DNA of 64,000 nucleotides from Pseudomonas thermotolerans DSM 14292 (GCF_000364625.1 NZ_KB822608.1:1-64000); one strand, 5' to 3'; positions 1 to 8,790 are shown, counted from the first letter of the stretch. Notes: generated by a model from the letters alone, not told the origin. Translations and numbers: made by a program.

Positions 1-116
1 GCTACGGGGTACGCGTAGCGGCTAAAAACCCTACATAAGACGACGATCTGAGCGCTTTTTGATCGATGGATCGCTTCAAAAAACAGCGAGGTCTGTAGTC
101 GGCCAGAAATACGTGG

Positions 117-788
117 CTACTTCAGACCATCCTTAGGGATGCCCCATAAACTGTATCCGTGTGCCGTGACACGGAACGCCCATTCGGTATCTACGTGGTC
201 AATGAACAGTGACTCGTCGAGGCCGCCCAATTGCTCGAACAGGGCAATGGGAACAAGCGTTCCGCTGCCATTGAGGTTGGCGCATGGAACGGGTAATGGA
301 GAGTCTGTTGCGGGGTAGGCCCGTGTCCATCTCCATCGGGTGCTTTGGTGAAAACCGTGGGTCAGCCCGGTATCAGGGTCTTCAAGCAATGGCCCGACGC
401 AGCCCACTCTGTAGCCCTTTGCTTTAAGACTCCGAAAGGCCTCAAGCAGGGCGGTAATGCTGCCTGGTTTCGGTTCGCTGTCCTGATCTAGCAAAAGTAC
501 GAACTCTGGCGTAGGAGTCAGTGTCGCTAACCACTGAACACCCTGGTTTATGGCTGCCGCCAAGCCAAGGTTGGTATCGCATCGTATCAGATGCACATTC
601 TGAAATTGGCTGACGAGAGCTTCGACCTCTATCCAGCACTCCGTTTGGGATGCGTTGTCCACGATGACTTTGGGGCTGGAGGAGGGCAATGCCCGAAGTT
701 GTGCCTCTAGTTCAGCCAAGGCTGGATTGTAGGTCACAGTAACAGTGGCCAGAGTCGTGGACATCTTGATGTTTTGGGATACGGTCAT
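117..788 (-). CDS. GT2-family glycosyltransferase (rhamnosyltransferase-like), probably C-terminally truncated
   Basis: Nucleotide-sugar-dependent transferase of the GT-A fold, expected to add a sugar to a surface polysaccharide or O-antigen intermediate on the cytoplasmic side. The start is placed at the ATG at 788, which overlaps the stop of the upstream GT4 gene in an ATGA junction and gives 223 residues; a longer reading from 878 only runs back through that gene. Seen: VDNAS near residues 43-47, a DQD metal-binding motif at 101-103, and a conserved acidic segment around D200/E202. Related transferases usually run to about 300 residues and continue after this acidic segment with a His-rich HxxGD stretch. 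Here the protein stops about 20 residues after D200, and none of the three frames downstream (1-116) shows that stretch, so truncation by an old frameshift or deletion is likely. Base composition is visibly lower in GC than from nadC onward. Confidence 0.75.
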   Translation of the reverse strand: MTVSQNIKMSTTLATVTVTYNPALAELEAQLRALPSSSPKVIVDNASQTECWIEVEALVSQFQNVHLIRCDTNLGLAAAINQGVQWLATLTPTPEFVLLLDQDSEPKPGSITALLEAFRSLKAKGYRVGCVGPLLEDPDTGLTHGFHQSTRWRWTRAYPATDSPLPVPCANLNGSGTLVPIALFEQLGGLDESLFIDHVDTEWAFRVTAHGYSLWGIPKDGLK

Positions 789-1939
789 TGAGGATCGACC
801 AGCAATGCGGCCCCAATGCGTTGGCCGAAATTCTGCCAGGAGAACTGTCGGGAGAAAGCGGCGGCCTTTGGCTGCCATTCTGTTCTGGGAACTTCGAGAG
901 TTTTTATCACCGCCTGAGTCAAAGCAGCGTAGTCACCGGCGGGAACCAGATGTCCGGATTGTCCTTCAGAGACAGCATCAGATATGCCTCCGGTGGCAAA
1001 GGCCACGGTCGGTACGCCGTGTGCGGCGGCTTCGGTGGCAACCATGCCGAAGCCTTCAGGGTCATCGGGAATGTGGCGGACCGGAAAGACGTGCACATCG
1101 GCTGCTTCGTAAGCTGTTGCTAATAGGTTGCTGTTGGTGACGACGCCCAAGAACTTGATATGTCCGCCCACACCTGATTTCAGGGCCTGCGCCTGGATGC
1201 TTTCCACGCTTTGGATGTCTGCCCCAAGGGAGTTCTTGGGAGCCTCGCCAATGACAACCAGCATGGCTGACGGGATGGCTTGTACGATGTCGGGCAGGGC
1301 ATGCTCCACGAACTCCCTGAGCCCTTTACGGGTGGTCAGCCGGCCTACGGAGAGCAGAATTTTTTTGCCGTTCAGGTCGTGCCGCTCTTTGAAGGCTGCA
1401 ATGTTCTCTGCCGGCTGTGGCGTTTCCGGGAGCCGGACTCCGGGATGAATGATGCTGATGGTATTTGGATTGACACCAGCGGCAAGAGCCAGTTGCTGGC
1501 TGGACGTGCTGTTGACGATAACCCGGTCCAGCTTCCTGAATGTTGGTCGCCAGAGCTTGCGGTACAGGGTGTGATTGACAGTGATATCCAGGCCATGCAG
1601 ATAAGCTGCCGTGCGAGCTCCGCATAGTTTGCCCAGCAGCCAGGCTATAGGCGCAGTTAGGCCGCTGCCGGCTAAAACCACATTTGGTTTCCAGCGCAAG
1701 GCAAGCCAGAACCCCTTGAGTGCGGATGTCAGGAGAAACAGCGGTAGCGGCTTGAGCGGGGCTCCGATCAAGGTGACGGATCGAGGTTTCAGTACTGCGG
1801 ATGCGCTGGGACCAATCACTCGGACCTCGGCCCATTTGGCCAGCTCGTCAGCCATATGCCAATTCAGTCGCTCCATGCCGCCGACCAGCGGCGGTAGATT
1901 GCGTGTGATGAGGAGAATGCGCGGGCGTTTTTCCGTCAT
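785..1939 (-). CDS. GT4-family glycosyltransferase
   Basis: Retaining GT-B glycosyltransferase of 384 residues, probably a mannosyl- or N-acetylhexosaminyl-transferase in O-antigen/exopolysaccharide assembly. Seen: N-terminal ITRNLPPLVGGMER, typical of the acceptor-binding loop with a Gly-Gly-x-Glu pattern; a central LLSVGRLTTRKG donor-domain entry; and an EGFGMVATEAAAHG stretch carrying the E-x7-E donor-sugar motif in the C-terminal domain. I chose the ATG at 1939 (MTEKRPR) because the annotated-length alternative at 1960 adds a non-conserved MRQARCS leader. It lies 74 bases downstream of the dehydrogenase gene and is translationally coupled to the GT2 gene below, so the three genes probably form one operon. 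Acceptor and sugar cannot be read from sequence alone. Confidence 0.85.
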   Translation of the reverse strand: MTEKRPRILLITRNLPPLVGGMERLNWHMADELAKWAEVRVIGPSASAVLKPRSVTLIGAPLKPLPLFLLTSALKGFWLALRWKPNVVLAGSGLTAPIAWLLGKLCGARTAAYLHGLDITVNHTLYRKLWRPTFRKLDRVIVNSTSSQQLALAAGVNPNTISIIHPGVRLPETPQPAENIAAFKERHDLNGKKILLSVGRLTTRKGLREFVEHALPDIVQAIPSAMLVVIGEAPKNSLGADIQSVESIQAQALKSGVGGHIKFLGVVTNSNLLATAYEAADVHVFPVRHIPDDPEGFGMVATEAAAHGVPTVAFATGGISDAVSEGQSGHLVPAGDYAALTQAVIKTLEVPRTEWQPKAAAFSRQFSWQNFGQRIGAALLVDPQ

Positions 1940-2013
1940 TGAACATCTCGCTTGCCTCAATTAGGCGCAGCTTTGTCTGTGGCTATTGTTGAGTCGGATT
2001 CGGGCAGAAGCTG

Positions 2014-3321
2014 TCAGGCACTGACAATTCGGGTATTTCTGGGCAGCCTGCCTCGAGTATCCACAATCAGGCGAGCATGCCTCTGTAGCAGTTCGTAATC
2101 GAAGCGATCATGGTCAGTGGCCAGCACTGCGCAGTCGTAGCTCGCGAGGGTTTCGGCGTTCAGTGGTACGGATTGCAAGTCGAAGTGGTAGTGGCGCTTG
2201 CGAGGGAAGACCGGGACGTGCGGGTCGCTGTAGGCGACTTCGGCCCCTTTGGCCTGTAGCAGGTCGAGGATTTCCACTGCCGGGGATTCCCGGGTGTCGT
2301 CGATGTTCTTCTTGTAGGCCAGGCCCAGGATGAGGATGCGGCTGCCCTTGATGGCCTTGCCTTGATCATTGAGTGCGTCCGCGATCTTCTGGACCACCCA
2401 GTGGGGCATGTAGTGGTTGATCTCCCCGGCCAGTTCGATGAAACGGGTGTTGATGCCGTATTCCTTGGCCTTCCAGGTGAGATAGAAGGGGTCGATGGGG
2501 ATGCAGTGGCCGCCCAGTCCTGGGCCGGGCTTGTAGGGAACGAACCCGAAGGGCTTGGTGGCGGCGGCGTCGATGACCTCGTGGATGTCGATGCCCATCT
2601 TGTCGGCGACGATCTTCATTTCGTTGACCAGGCCGATGTTGACGCTGCGGTGGATGTTCTCCAGCAGTTTGGTCATTTCCGCGGCCCGGGTGCTGCTGAC
2701 CGGGACCATGCGGGTAATGGCCTTTTCGTAGAGGGCTTTGCCTAGCTCCAGGCAGGTAGGGGTAATGCCGCCGATGACCTTGGGAATATCGCGAGTGGAA
2801 AAGTGCGGGTTGCCCGGGTCTTCGCGCTCCGGGGAGAAGACAAGGGCAAAGTCCTCGCCGACCTTCAGTCCTTGCTCCTGAACGCGCGGTAGCAGCACTT
2901 CCTCGGTGGTACCCGGCCAAGTGGTGCTTTCCAGACTCATCAATTGCCCACTGCGCAGATGGGGCAGCATGGCCTCGAGCGTCGAAGTGATGAAGCTCAG
3001 GTCCGGCTGGCGGTGAGTATCCAGCGGAGTGGGTACGCAGATGATCAGTGCGTCGGCCTCGCGGGAGCGGGCGAAGTCCGTGGTGGCCTCGAACCCCTGG
3101 TGGACGGCGGTCTGGATCAGGTCGGGAGTGAGTCGTTCGATATAGCTCTGTCCGTTGTTGAGCTTGTCCACCTTGACCGGGTCGATGTCGAAGCCGATCA
3201 CCTTCAGCCCCACTTCGGCGAAGCGCAGCGCCAGAGGCAGCCCGACGTAGCCCAGGCCGTAGATGCCGATGATCGCCTCGTCGGTAGCGATGCGCTCTCT
3301 GAGTGTGTCCAGTCCGCTCAT
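2014..3321 (-). CDS. wbpA: UDP-N-acetyl-D-glucosamine 6-dehydrogenase (WbpA/TviB type)
   Basis: NAD-dependent nucleotide-sugar dehydrogenase that oxidises UDP-GlcNAc (or a close relative) at C6 to the uronic acid, the first step toward aminouronic sugars in O-antigens. The 435-residue length matches WbpA of Pseudomonas aeruginosa. Seen: Rossmann motif [13 protein letters not shown] near residues 18-30; the catalytic segment [11 protein letters not shown] with nucleophile C273; [13 protein letters not shown]; and a C-terminal UDP-binding domain with [13 protein letters not shown]. It heads the minus-strand sugar cluster that continues off the left edge. The sister enzyme UDP-glucose 6-dehydrogenase is less likely because the overall motif wording and length follow WbpA. 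About 150 bases separate it from nadC. Confidence 0.88.
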   Translation of the reverse strand: MSGLDTLRERIATDEAIIGIYGLGYVGLPLALRFAEVGLKVIGFDIDPVKVDKLNNGQSYIERLTPDLIQTAVHQGFEATTDFARSREADALIICVPTPLDTHRQPDLSFITSTLEAMLPHLRSGQLMSLESTTWPGTTEEVLLPRVQEQGLKVGEDFALVFSPEREDPGNPHFSTRDIPKVIGGITPTCLELGKALYEKAITRMVPVSSTRAAEMTKLLENIHRSVNIGLVNEMKIVADKMGIDIHEVIDAAATKPFGFVPYKPGPGLGGHCIPIDPFYLTWKAKEYGINTRFIELAGEINHYMPHWVVQKIADALNDQGKAIKGSRILILGLAYKKNIDDTRESPAVEILDLLQAKGAEVAYSDPHVPVFPRKRHYHFDLQSVPLNAETLASYDCAVLATDHDRFDYELLQRHARLIVDTRGRLPRNTRIVSA

Positions 3322-3474
3322 GCTGGTGATATCCCGATATGGTGAAGTGGCGGGATCATGCCAGAGAGCGGAGATGTATTGCAGTGCGCTCGGTCAATGT
3401 CTACTGGGGCGTATCGACGGCTCGGACTGGCGCGATCAGCCAAGGACTCGAGAAGGTCTTCGGTGCGGGTGGCC

Positions 3475-4323
3475 TTACAGGGCCAGCCGCATCGACAGAT
3501 CCACCGCCTTCACGTCCTTGGTCAGAGTCCCCAGCGAGATGTAGTCCACTCCGGTCTCGGCGATGGTGCGCAGGGTGCTTTCGTTGATGCCGCCCGAGGC
3601 TTCCAGCTTGGCGCGACCGGCGGTGAGGGTTACGGCACGGCGCATGTCGTCGAGGCTGAGTTCGTCGAGCATGATGATGTCGGCGCCGGCATCCAGGGCT
3701 TCCTGCAGTTCTTCCAGGCTTTCCACTTCCACTTCCACCGGCTTGCCGGGAGCGATCCGCCGGGCGTTGGCGATGGCCTGGGCGATACCGCCGCAGGCGG
3801 CGATGTGGTTCTCCTTGATCAGGAAGGCGTCGTAGAGACCGATGCGGTGGTTGTGGCAGCCGCCGCAGGTGACCGCGTATTTCTGTGCCAGGCGCAGGCC
3901 CGGGAGAGTCTTGCGGGTGTCGAGCAGCTTGACCCGGGTGCCGCTGACCAGGTCGGCGTAGTGGCGGCACTTGGTCGCCACGCCGGAGAGGGTCTGCAGG
4001 AAGTTCAGGGCGCTGCGCTCGCCGCTCAGCAGGGCGCGCGCCGGGCCTTCGAGGGTGAAGAGCACCTGGTTCGGCTGCACCCGGTCGCCATCCTGCACCT
4101 GCCAGTGCACGGCTACGCGCGGGTCGAGCTGGTGGAACACCGCATCCACCCAGGCGGTGCCGCAGATCACGGCGGCTTCGCGGGTGATGACGCTGGCATG
4201 GGCCAGGCGTTCACTGGGGATTAGTTGGGCGGTGATGTCGCCGCTGCCGATGTCCTCGGCCAGGGCGCGGCGGACATTCGCTTCGATCTCGGCGCTCAGG
4301 TCGGCAAGGGTCAGGTTGGGCAT
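3475..4323 (-). CDS. nadC: nicotinate-nucleotide pyrophosphorylase (carboxylating)
   Basis: Quinolinate phosphoribosyltransferase of de novo NAD synthesis: quinolinate plus PRPP gives nicotinate mononucleotide, CO2 and pyrophosphate in the cytosol. The 282-residue protein has the usual length. Seen: [13 protein letters not shown] near the N-terminus, [15 protein letters not shown], the [12 protein letters not shown] active-site segment, the [20 protein letters not shown] signature, and the C-terminal [25 protein letters not shown]-phosphate-binding region. It is divergent from the DUF1631 gene at 4662, an arrangement shared with other Pseudomonas. A TATAAT element lies 90 bases upstream on the minus strand. 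Confidence 0.97.
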   Translation of the reverse strand: MPNLTLADLSAEIEANVRRALAEDIGSGDITAQLIPSERLAHASVITREAAVICGTAWVDAVFHQLDPRVAVHWQVQDGDRVQPNQVLFTLEGPARALLSGERSALNFLQTLSGVATKCRHYADLVSGTRVKLLDTRKTLPGLRLAQKYAVTCGGCHNHRIGLYDAFLIKENHIAACGGIAQAIANARRIAPGKPVEVEVESLEELQEALDAGADIIMLDELSLDDMRRAVTLTAGRAKLEASGGINESTLRTIAETGVDYISLGTLTKDVKAVDLSMRLAL

Positions 4324-4661
4324 GGCGAACTCCGCGTGCTCAGTGGCCGGAAACAGGGGAAGGATGACGCAGCCCGCCCGAGGAAGGCAAAGGCGCTCGT
4401 CGAGGAGGCGGGATTATAGAGGCAGCTGCGCTAAGGTGCAGATGTTGGAGTCGTTTCCGCTGGGGAAGGTGCGGAAAATCCCGGCTGTCATCACTGTGAC
4501 CTGGTTCATGTCTGGATGAAAAGATTACTGGGCTTGCGCATTGATCCTTATAATGGCTTTACCTCCAACTATTGACGCCATACCTTTGACGTTAGGGACG
4601 ACACTCCGCCGACCGTTGTGCGGCCCGTCATACTGGATGATGGGTTTGCAGGAGACACGCA
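4324..4661. promoter_or_regulatory. divergent promoter region between nadC and the DUF1631 gene
   Basis: No gene fits in these 338 bases. On the minus strand a perfect TATAAT (4413-4418) lies about 90 bases before nadC, with only a weak -35 (CTGCAC, 4436-4441, 17-base spacing). On the plus strand TATAAT occurs at 4549-4554, about 107 bases before the DUF1631 start; a poor -35 (TTACTG, 4525-4530) sits 18 bases upstream. Both are pattern matches only. Confidence 0.45.
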
Positions 4662-6935
4662 ATGACCGACGCGAAAGTGGTGCACCTCTCCAAGGTTGCC
4701 CCTGAGCATTCGCCTAACTCGCCGGTAGGAAAACTGCCCGTGGCGTTGATCCCTGTCCGCGACAAGGCTGCGCAGCAGCTCAAGCAGGCTTTGCAGGCGT
4801 TGTTCGACAATGCGGACGATACCCTGTTCGAGATGGCCGACCGGGCTACCAGCAATGCCGAGCAGAATACCTTCTTCGAGGCCATGCGCGACCTGCGCCT
4901 GAAGCGCAAGAACATCGAGCGCGGCTTCCTGCACAAGCTCTTCGAGTCGTTTGCTTCCCTGACCCAGTACGAGATCGGCAAGGCGCCGCAGCTGGACGCG
5001 ATGTCGTTCGACAGCCTGTCGCTGGTCCAGAACGACGAGCTGGAGGAGCGCGTCGCCGTCGATTCGATGGTCGCCAAGGTCATGAGCCGCGACGCCCTGG
5101 CGCTGGGGCACCTGACCACCCGGCTGAATTCGCTGGTGCCGCGCAAGCTCGACGACAAGAGCAACCCGCTCGGCCCGGAGGCGCTGTGCCACGCCTTCAT
5201 CGAGTCCTGCAGCGACCTTGGCGTGGACATCAAGGTCAAGCTGATCATCCTCAAGCTGTTCGAGAAGTACGTGCTGAGCGGCCTGGGCGAGCTGTACGAC
5301 GAGGCCAACCAGGCGCTGATCAGCGCCGGCGTGCTGCCCGAGCTGAAATCTCTGCCGCAGGCTCGCCGCCGCGCACCGAACCAGCCGGCGGCGAGCCGGG
5401 CCGCGCAGGTGGCGGCCGGCGAGGGGCATGCCGAGGGTGGCGAGGTTCAGGAAGTCTTCCAGGTTCTCCAGGACCTGCTTGCCCAGGTGCGTGGCGTGGC
5501 CGTGCCGCGCCGCGAGCTGCCGGCCGATGCCCTGCCGATCACCAGCCGTGACCTGACCCGGCTGCTTTCCCATCTGCAGCAGCGGATGCCCGTGGAGGCG
5601 ATGAGCGAGCTCGACGTACGCGACCAGTTGGAAGCGCTGCTCGGCCGCGTCAGCGCCAAGAGCGGCAAGGTCCGCGTGGTCGGCGAGGTGGACGAGGACG
5701 TCATCAATCTGGTGTCCATGCTCTTCGAGTTCATCCTCGACGATCGCAACCTGCCGGATTCCCTCAAGGCGCTGATCGGCCGCCTGCAGATTCCCATGCT
5801 CAAGGTCGCGGTGCTGGACAAGACCTTCTTCGGTCGCGGCAGCCACCCGGCGCGGCGCCTGCTCAACGAGATCGCTTCGGCGGCGCTGGGCTGGGCCGAC
5901 CAGGGCGACGTGCAGCGCGACAGCCTGTACCAGAAGATCGAGCAGATCGTGCAGCGCCTGCTCAACGACTTCGTTGACGATCCGGCGATCTTCTCCGAGC
6001 TGCTGGCCGACTTCCTGGCCTTCATCGGCGACGAGCGCCGGCGCAGCGAATTGCTCGAGCAGCGTACCCGCGATGCCGAGGAGGGCAGCGCCAAGGCCGA
6101 GCTGGCCCGCCGCCAGGTGGAGCAGGCGCTGAACGAGCGGCTGCTGGGCAAGACCCTGCCCGAAGTGGTGGTGCGTCTGCTCAAGGAGGCCTGGAGCAAG
6201 GTGCTGATGCTCACCTGCCTGAAGCACGGCGTGGAATCCGCGGAATGGCAGGCGGCCCTGGCGACCATGGACGACCTGATCTGGAGCGTCGAGCCCCACG
6301 ACGAGCCCGAGGCGCGTCAGCGCCTGCTGGAGCTGGTGCCGGGCTTGCTCAAGTCGCTGCGCGAAGGGCTGGCCAGCGCGGCCTTCGATCCTTTCTCCAC
6401 CGGGGAGTTCTTCAGCCAGCTGGAGGCCCTGCACGTGCAGGGGCTGCAGCGCTTCAAGCGCCCGCTGCCGGAGGCCGAGTCGGCGGCCGAGGGCGTGGCC
6501 GTCGAGCCGCAGGACCGCCCGCTGCTGGACCTCGCGGCGGTGGACGAGGAAGCCCCGGCAGAGCCGCCGATGGTGGCGGTGGTCGAGGAGATCGTCCTCG
6601 CCGCGCCGGAGGAAACCCGCACCCTGGAGCCGGAGGAGATCCTTCCGGAGGACGATGAGTCGCTGCAGCAGGTGGACAACCTGCGCGTCGGCAGCTGGGT
6701 GGAGTTCCAGGAGGACGAGGAGCACAAGCTGCGCTGCAAGCTGGCCGCGGTGATCAAGGCCACCGGTAAGTACGTGTTCGTCAACCGCACCGGCATGAAG
6801 GTGTTGGAAAAGACCCGCATGGGCCTGGCCGTGGAGTTCCGACGCGGCACCATCCGCCTGCTGGATGACGCGCTGCTGTTCGACCGCGCGCTGGAATCGG
6901 TGATCGGCAACCTGCGCCGGTTGAAGAACGCCTGA
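4662..6935 (+). CDS. DUF1631 family protein
   Basis: A 757-residue cytosolic protein, helix-rich and without signal peptide or membrane segments. It matches the DUF1631 family found beside ampD in Pseudomonas, which I recall being mislabelled thymidine phosphorylase; nothing here supports that enzyme. Seen: an N-terminal helical part with FEMADRATSNAEQNTFF and KNIERGFLHKLFESF; a central section beginning around residue 240 with RRELPADALPITSRDL; a conserved HPARRLLNEIASAALGW segment; an acidic Glu-rich linker near residues 600-670; and a C-terminal beta-rich domain (LRVGSWVEFQEDEE ... GMKVLEKTRMGLA) that resembles PilZ-like barrels. The PilZ resemblance is my inference, so cyclic-di-GMP binding is only a possibility. 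Start ATG follows GGAGACACGC. A strong terminator follows the gene, so it seems monocistronic. Confidence 0.85.
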   Translation: MTDAKVVHLSKVAPEHSPNSPVGKLPVALIPVRDKAAQQLKQALQALFDNADDTLFEMADRATSNAEQNTFFEAMRDLRLKRKNIERGFLHKLFESFASLTQYEIGKAPQLDAMSFDSLSLVQNDELEERVAVDSMVAKVMSRDALALGHLTTRLNSLVPRKLDDKSNPLGPEALCHAFIESCSDLGVDIKVKLIILKLFEKYVLSGLGELYDEANQALISAGVLPELKSLPQARRRAPNQPAASRAAQVAAGEGHAEGGEVQEVFQVLQDLLAQVRGVAVPRRELPADALPITSRDLTRLLSHLQQRMPVEAMSELDVRDQLEALLGRVSAKSGKVRVVGEVDEDVINLVSMLFEFILDDRNLPDSLKALIGRLQIPMLKVAVLDKTFFGRGSHPARRLLNEIASAALGWADQGDVQRDSLYQKIEQIVQRLLNDFVDDPAIFSELLADFLAFIGDERRRSELLEQRTRDAEEGSAKAELARRQVEQALNERLLGKTLPEVVVRLLKEAWSKVLMLTCLKHGVESAEWQAALATMDDLIWSVEPHDEPEARQRLLELVPGLLKSLREGLASAAFDPFSTGEFFSQLEALHVQGLQRFKRPLPEAESAAEGVAVEPQDRPLLDLAAVDEEAPAEPPMVAVVEEIVLAAPEETRTLEPEEILPEDDESLQQVDNLRVGSWVEFQEDEEHKLRCKLAAVIKATGKYVFVNRTGMKVLEKTRMGLAVEFRRGTIRLLDDALLFDRALESVIGNLRRLKNA

Positions 6936-6952
6936 TCCTGCCCTGCGCAGCC

Positions 6953-6986
6953 ACGACGCCCGGCCCGTTCCGGGCGTCGTCGTTTT
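6953..6986 (+). terminator. Rho-independent terminator after the DUF1631 gene
   Basis: Perfect 11-base stem (ACGACGCCCGG 6953-6963 with CCGGGCGTCGT 6970-6980), 6-base loop, followed by CGTTTT. It separates the DUF1631 gene from ampD. Confidence 0.8.
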
Positions 6987-7054
6987 CCGGGCCCGGCCGC
7001 CCCGCGCTCCTGTAGACTCCTGGCTCCAGAGAGGTTCATCGAAGGAGTTCGCGC

Positions 7055-7609
7055 ATGCGTCTGGATCCCCGCACCGGCTGGTGCCTGGGCGTTCGTCACT
7101 GCCCGTCGGCCAACTTCAACGCGCGCCCGGACGGGGAGATCTCCCTGCTGGTGATCCACAACATCAGCCTGCCGCCCGGGCAGTTCGGCACCGGAAAGGT
7201 GCAGGAGTTCTTCCAGAACCGTCTGGTGGTGGACGAGCATCCCTATTTCGCGGGCATCGCCGAGATGCGCGTCTCCGCGCACTTCCTGATCGAGCGCGAC
7301 GGCGCAGTCACTCAGTTCGTCTCCTGCCAGGATCGTGCCTGGCACGCCGGGGTGTCCTGCTTTGCCGGGCGGGAGAACTGCAACGACTTCTCCATCGGCA
7401 TCGAGCTGGAGGGCACCGATGAGCTGCCCTTCAGCGATGCGCAGTACCGCGTGCTGGTGGAGCTGACTCGCCAGCTGCAGGCCGCCTACCCGGCGATCGG
7501 GCTTGATCGGATCTGCGGGCACAGCGATATTGCCCCGGGCCGCAAGACCGATCCGGGCCCCTGTTTCGACTGGGCGCGTTATCGCGCGGCGTTGCTGGAC
7601 AAGGAGTGA
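7055..7609 (+). CDS. ampD: 1,6-anhydro-N-acetylmuramyl-L-alanine amidase AmpD
   Basis: Cytosolic zinc amidase that cuts the peptide from 1,6-anhydroMurNAc-peptides during peptidoglycan recycling; its loss derepresses AmpC beta-lactamase through AmpR in organisms with that system. The 184-residue protein is the usual length for AmpD. Seen: Amidase_2 fold with zinc ligand H35 in VIHNISLPPG, the SAHFLIERDG segment, and the C-terminal CGHSDIAPGRKTDPGPCFDW motif carrying the remaining His and Asp ligands. No signal peptide, which separates it from the periplasmic paralogues AmpDh2/AmpDh3. It sits 3 bases ahead of ampE and probably shares its transcript. Confidence 0.96.
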   Translation: MRLDPRTGWCLGVRHCPSANFNARPDGEISLLVIHNISLPPGQFGTGKVQEFFQNRLVVDEHPYFAGIAEMRVSAHFLIERDGAVTQFVSCQDRAWHAGVSCFAGRENCNDFSIGIELEGTDELPFSDAQYRVLVELTRQLQAAYPAIGLDRICGHSDIAPGRKTDPGPCFDWARYRAALLDKE

Positions 7610-7612
7610 ACC

Positions 7613-8443
7613 ATGAGTTTTCTGGTACTGCTGCTGGTGCTGTGGATCGAGAAATTCTCTGGCTGGCGTCGACGAATCCAGCAGGACGGCCTCTGGCTGA
7701 ACCTGCTGGGCAGGGTGGAAGACGGCAGCGCCACGGCACCCTGGTCTCGTCTGCTGGTGCTGGTTCTGCTGCCGGTGGCGCTGCTCGGCGTGCTGCTCTG
7801 GCTGCTTGAACCCATCGCCCACGGCTGGCTGGCCCTGCCGGTGCATCTGGTGGTGCTGATCTACAGTCTCGGGCGCGGCGACCTGCTGGCCGCTCTTGGA
7901 CCGTTCCGCGATGCCTGGCGGCGCGGCGACAGCCAGGGGGCCTACCACGTCGCCGAGCGCGATCTGGGGCTGGTGGCCGACGAGGGCGGCCAGCTGCTGC
8001 ACCGGGTGCAGGGCTACCTGCTCTGGCAGGGCTTCCAGGGTTTCTTCGCGGTGATCTTCTGGTACGCCCTGCTCGGCCCGCTGGCGGCGCTGGCCTACCG
8101 GCTGCTGGCGCTGACCTGCGAGCATGCCCGGCAACCCGCCCTGCGCGAGCGCGCGGTGCAGGTGCGCCACGGCCTGGACTGGCTGCCGGCGCGGGTGTTG
8201 GCATTGAGCTTCGCGCTGGTCGGCAACTTCTCGGCGGTGATCCGCACGGTGCTCCACGAGCTGCTCAACTGGGACATCCCGGCGGCGCGCCTGGTGACCC
8301 AGGCCGGCCAGGCGGCGGACGACCTGCCGGAGCCGCAGCCGGGCGAGGTCGGGGTGGCCAGTCTGGACCAGCTCTGGCAGCTGCAGATCCGTGCGGCGGT
8401 GCTCTGGTATGCGGGCCTTGCGGTGTGGATCCTGTTGCTCTGA
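7613..8443 (+). CDS. ampE: AmpE-like inner-membrane regulatory protein
   Basis: Integral membrane protein of 276 residues paired with ampD, historically linked to beta-lactamase regulation though its reaction is unknown. Seen: hydrophobic segments at the N-terminus (FLVLLLVLWIEKF), near residues 40-65, near 70-90, around 140-165 and at the extreme C-terminus (AVLWYAGLAVWILLL), with a conserved RDAWRRGDSQGAYHVAERDL cytosolic or periplasmic loop between. The ATG at 7613 is preceded by AAGGAG (7601-7606) located in the end of ampD, which suggests translational coupling. Confidence 0.92.
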   Translation: MSFLVLLLVLWIEKFSGWRRRIQQDGLWLNLLGRVEDGSATAPWSRLLVLVLLPVALLGVLLWLLEPIAHGWLALPVHLVVLIYSLGRGDLLAALGPFRDAWRRGDSQGAYHVAERDLGLVADEGGQLLHRVQGYLLWQGFQGFFAVIFWYALLGPLAALAYRLLALTCEHARQPALRERAVQVRHGLDWLPARVLALSFALVGNFSAVIRTVLHELLNWDIPAARLVTQAGQAADDLPEPQPGEVGVASLDQLWQLQIRAAVLWYAGLAVWILLL

Positions 8444-8458
8444 ATAGGGTGACGGTTA

Positions 8459-8514
8459 CGGAGGTTTTCTCCCGTTTCCTTGCGGGGGCGGGCAGGCTGA
8501 AGGGAAAACCTCCG
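8459..8514. repeat. perfect 11-base inverted repeat after ampE
   Basis: CGGAGGTTTTC (8459-8469) is repeated inverted as GAAAACCTCCG (8504-8514), with a 34-base loop. The arms would form a stable stem in RNA 15 bases after the ampE stop. There is no T-tract after it, so it is not a classical terminator; a 3'-end stabilising or Rho-type structure, or a protein-binding site, is possible. Confidence 0.6.
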
Positions 8515-8592
8515 ACCCCCGATCTAGACGCTTTCCTTGTCCTTTCTTGAGGTTCCGGCCGCTGGCCAGCCCGGAAAATCCGACGCCTTAAC

Positions 8593-8620
8593 CTTAATTT
8601 ACAGATCCACCCGCCGATAT
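8593..8620 (+). promoter_or_regulatory. candidate sigma-28 (FliA) promoter of the chemoreceptor gene
   Basis: GCCGATAT at 8613-8620 matches the FliA -10 consensus GCCGATAA at 7 of 8 positions. Twelve bases upstream is CTTAATTT (8593-8600), a half match to TAAAGTTT. Motility-linked sigma-28 control is normal for chemoreceptor genes, which supports the call; the approximately 165-base leader is longer than usual. The -10 also lies in a 10-base palindrome CCGATATCGG (8614-8623). Confidence 0.5.
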
Positions 8621-8790
8621 CGGGTATACAGGGCTCTCGTTCTGCTGCCCGGAGCCGTGACCGCGCACATGCGTGGACCGGCGCACCTCGATCCGGCGGG
8701 CGCGCTGTGGGCCGAACGGTCGGGCAGGTAGGGGCTGCCAGGGCTACCGGATGCCGGAAGATAACAATAAAAGCGCTCAGGAGACGTCTA

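Larger units (their letters stand above)
8444..8790. other. 347-base intergenic region ampE–chemoreceptor
   Basis: Contains no convincing gene. It holds an 11-base inverted repeat close to the ampE stop, a sigma-28-like promoter near its middle, and about 170 bases of untranslated leader before the chemoreceptor GTG start. Confidence 0.6.

Noticed and set aside
1..19. GCTACG/CGTAGC inverted repeat at the window edge as an IS end
   Set aside because: Only six-base arms, no transposase and no target duplication visible; the left side is not available.
4569..6725. 718-codon minus-strand open frame
   Set aside because: Shadow of the DUF1631 gene; rich in Leu/Gln/His/Arg repeats and without family features.
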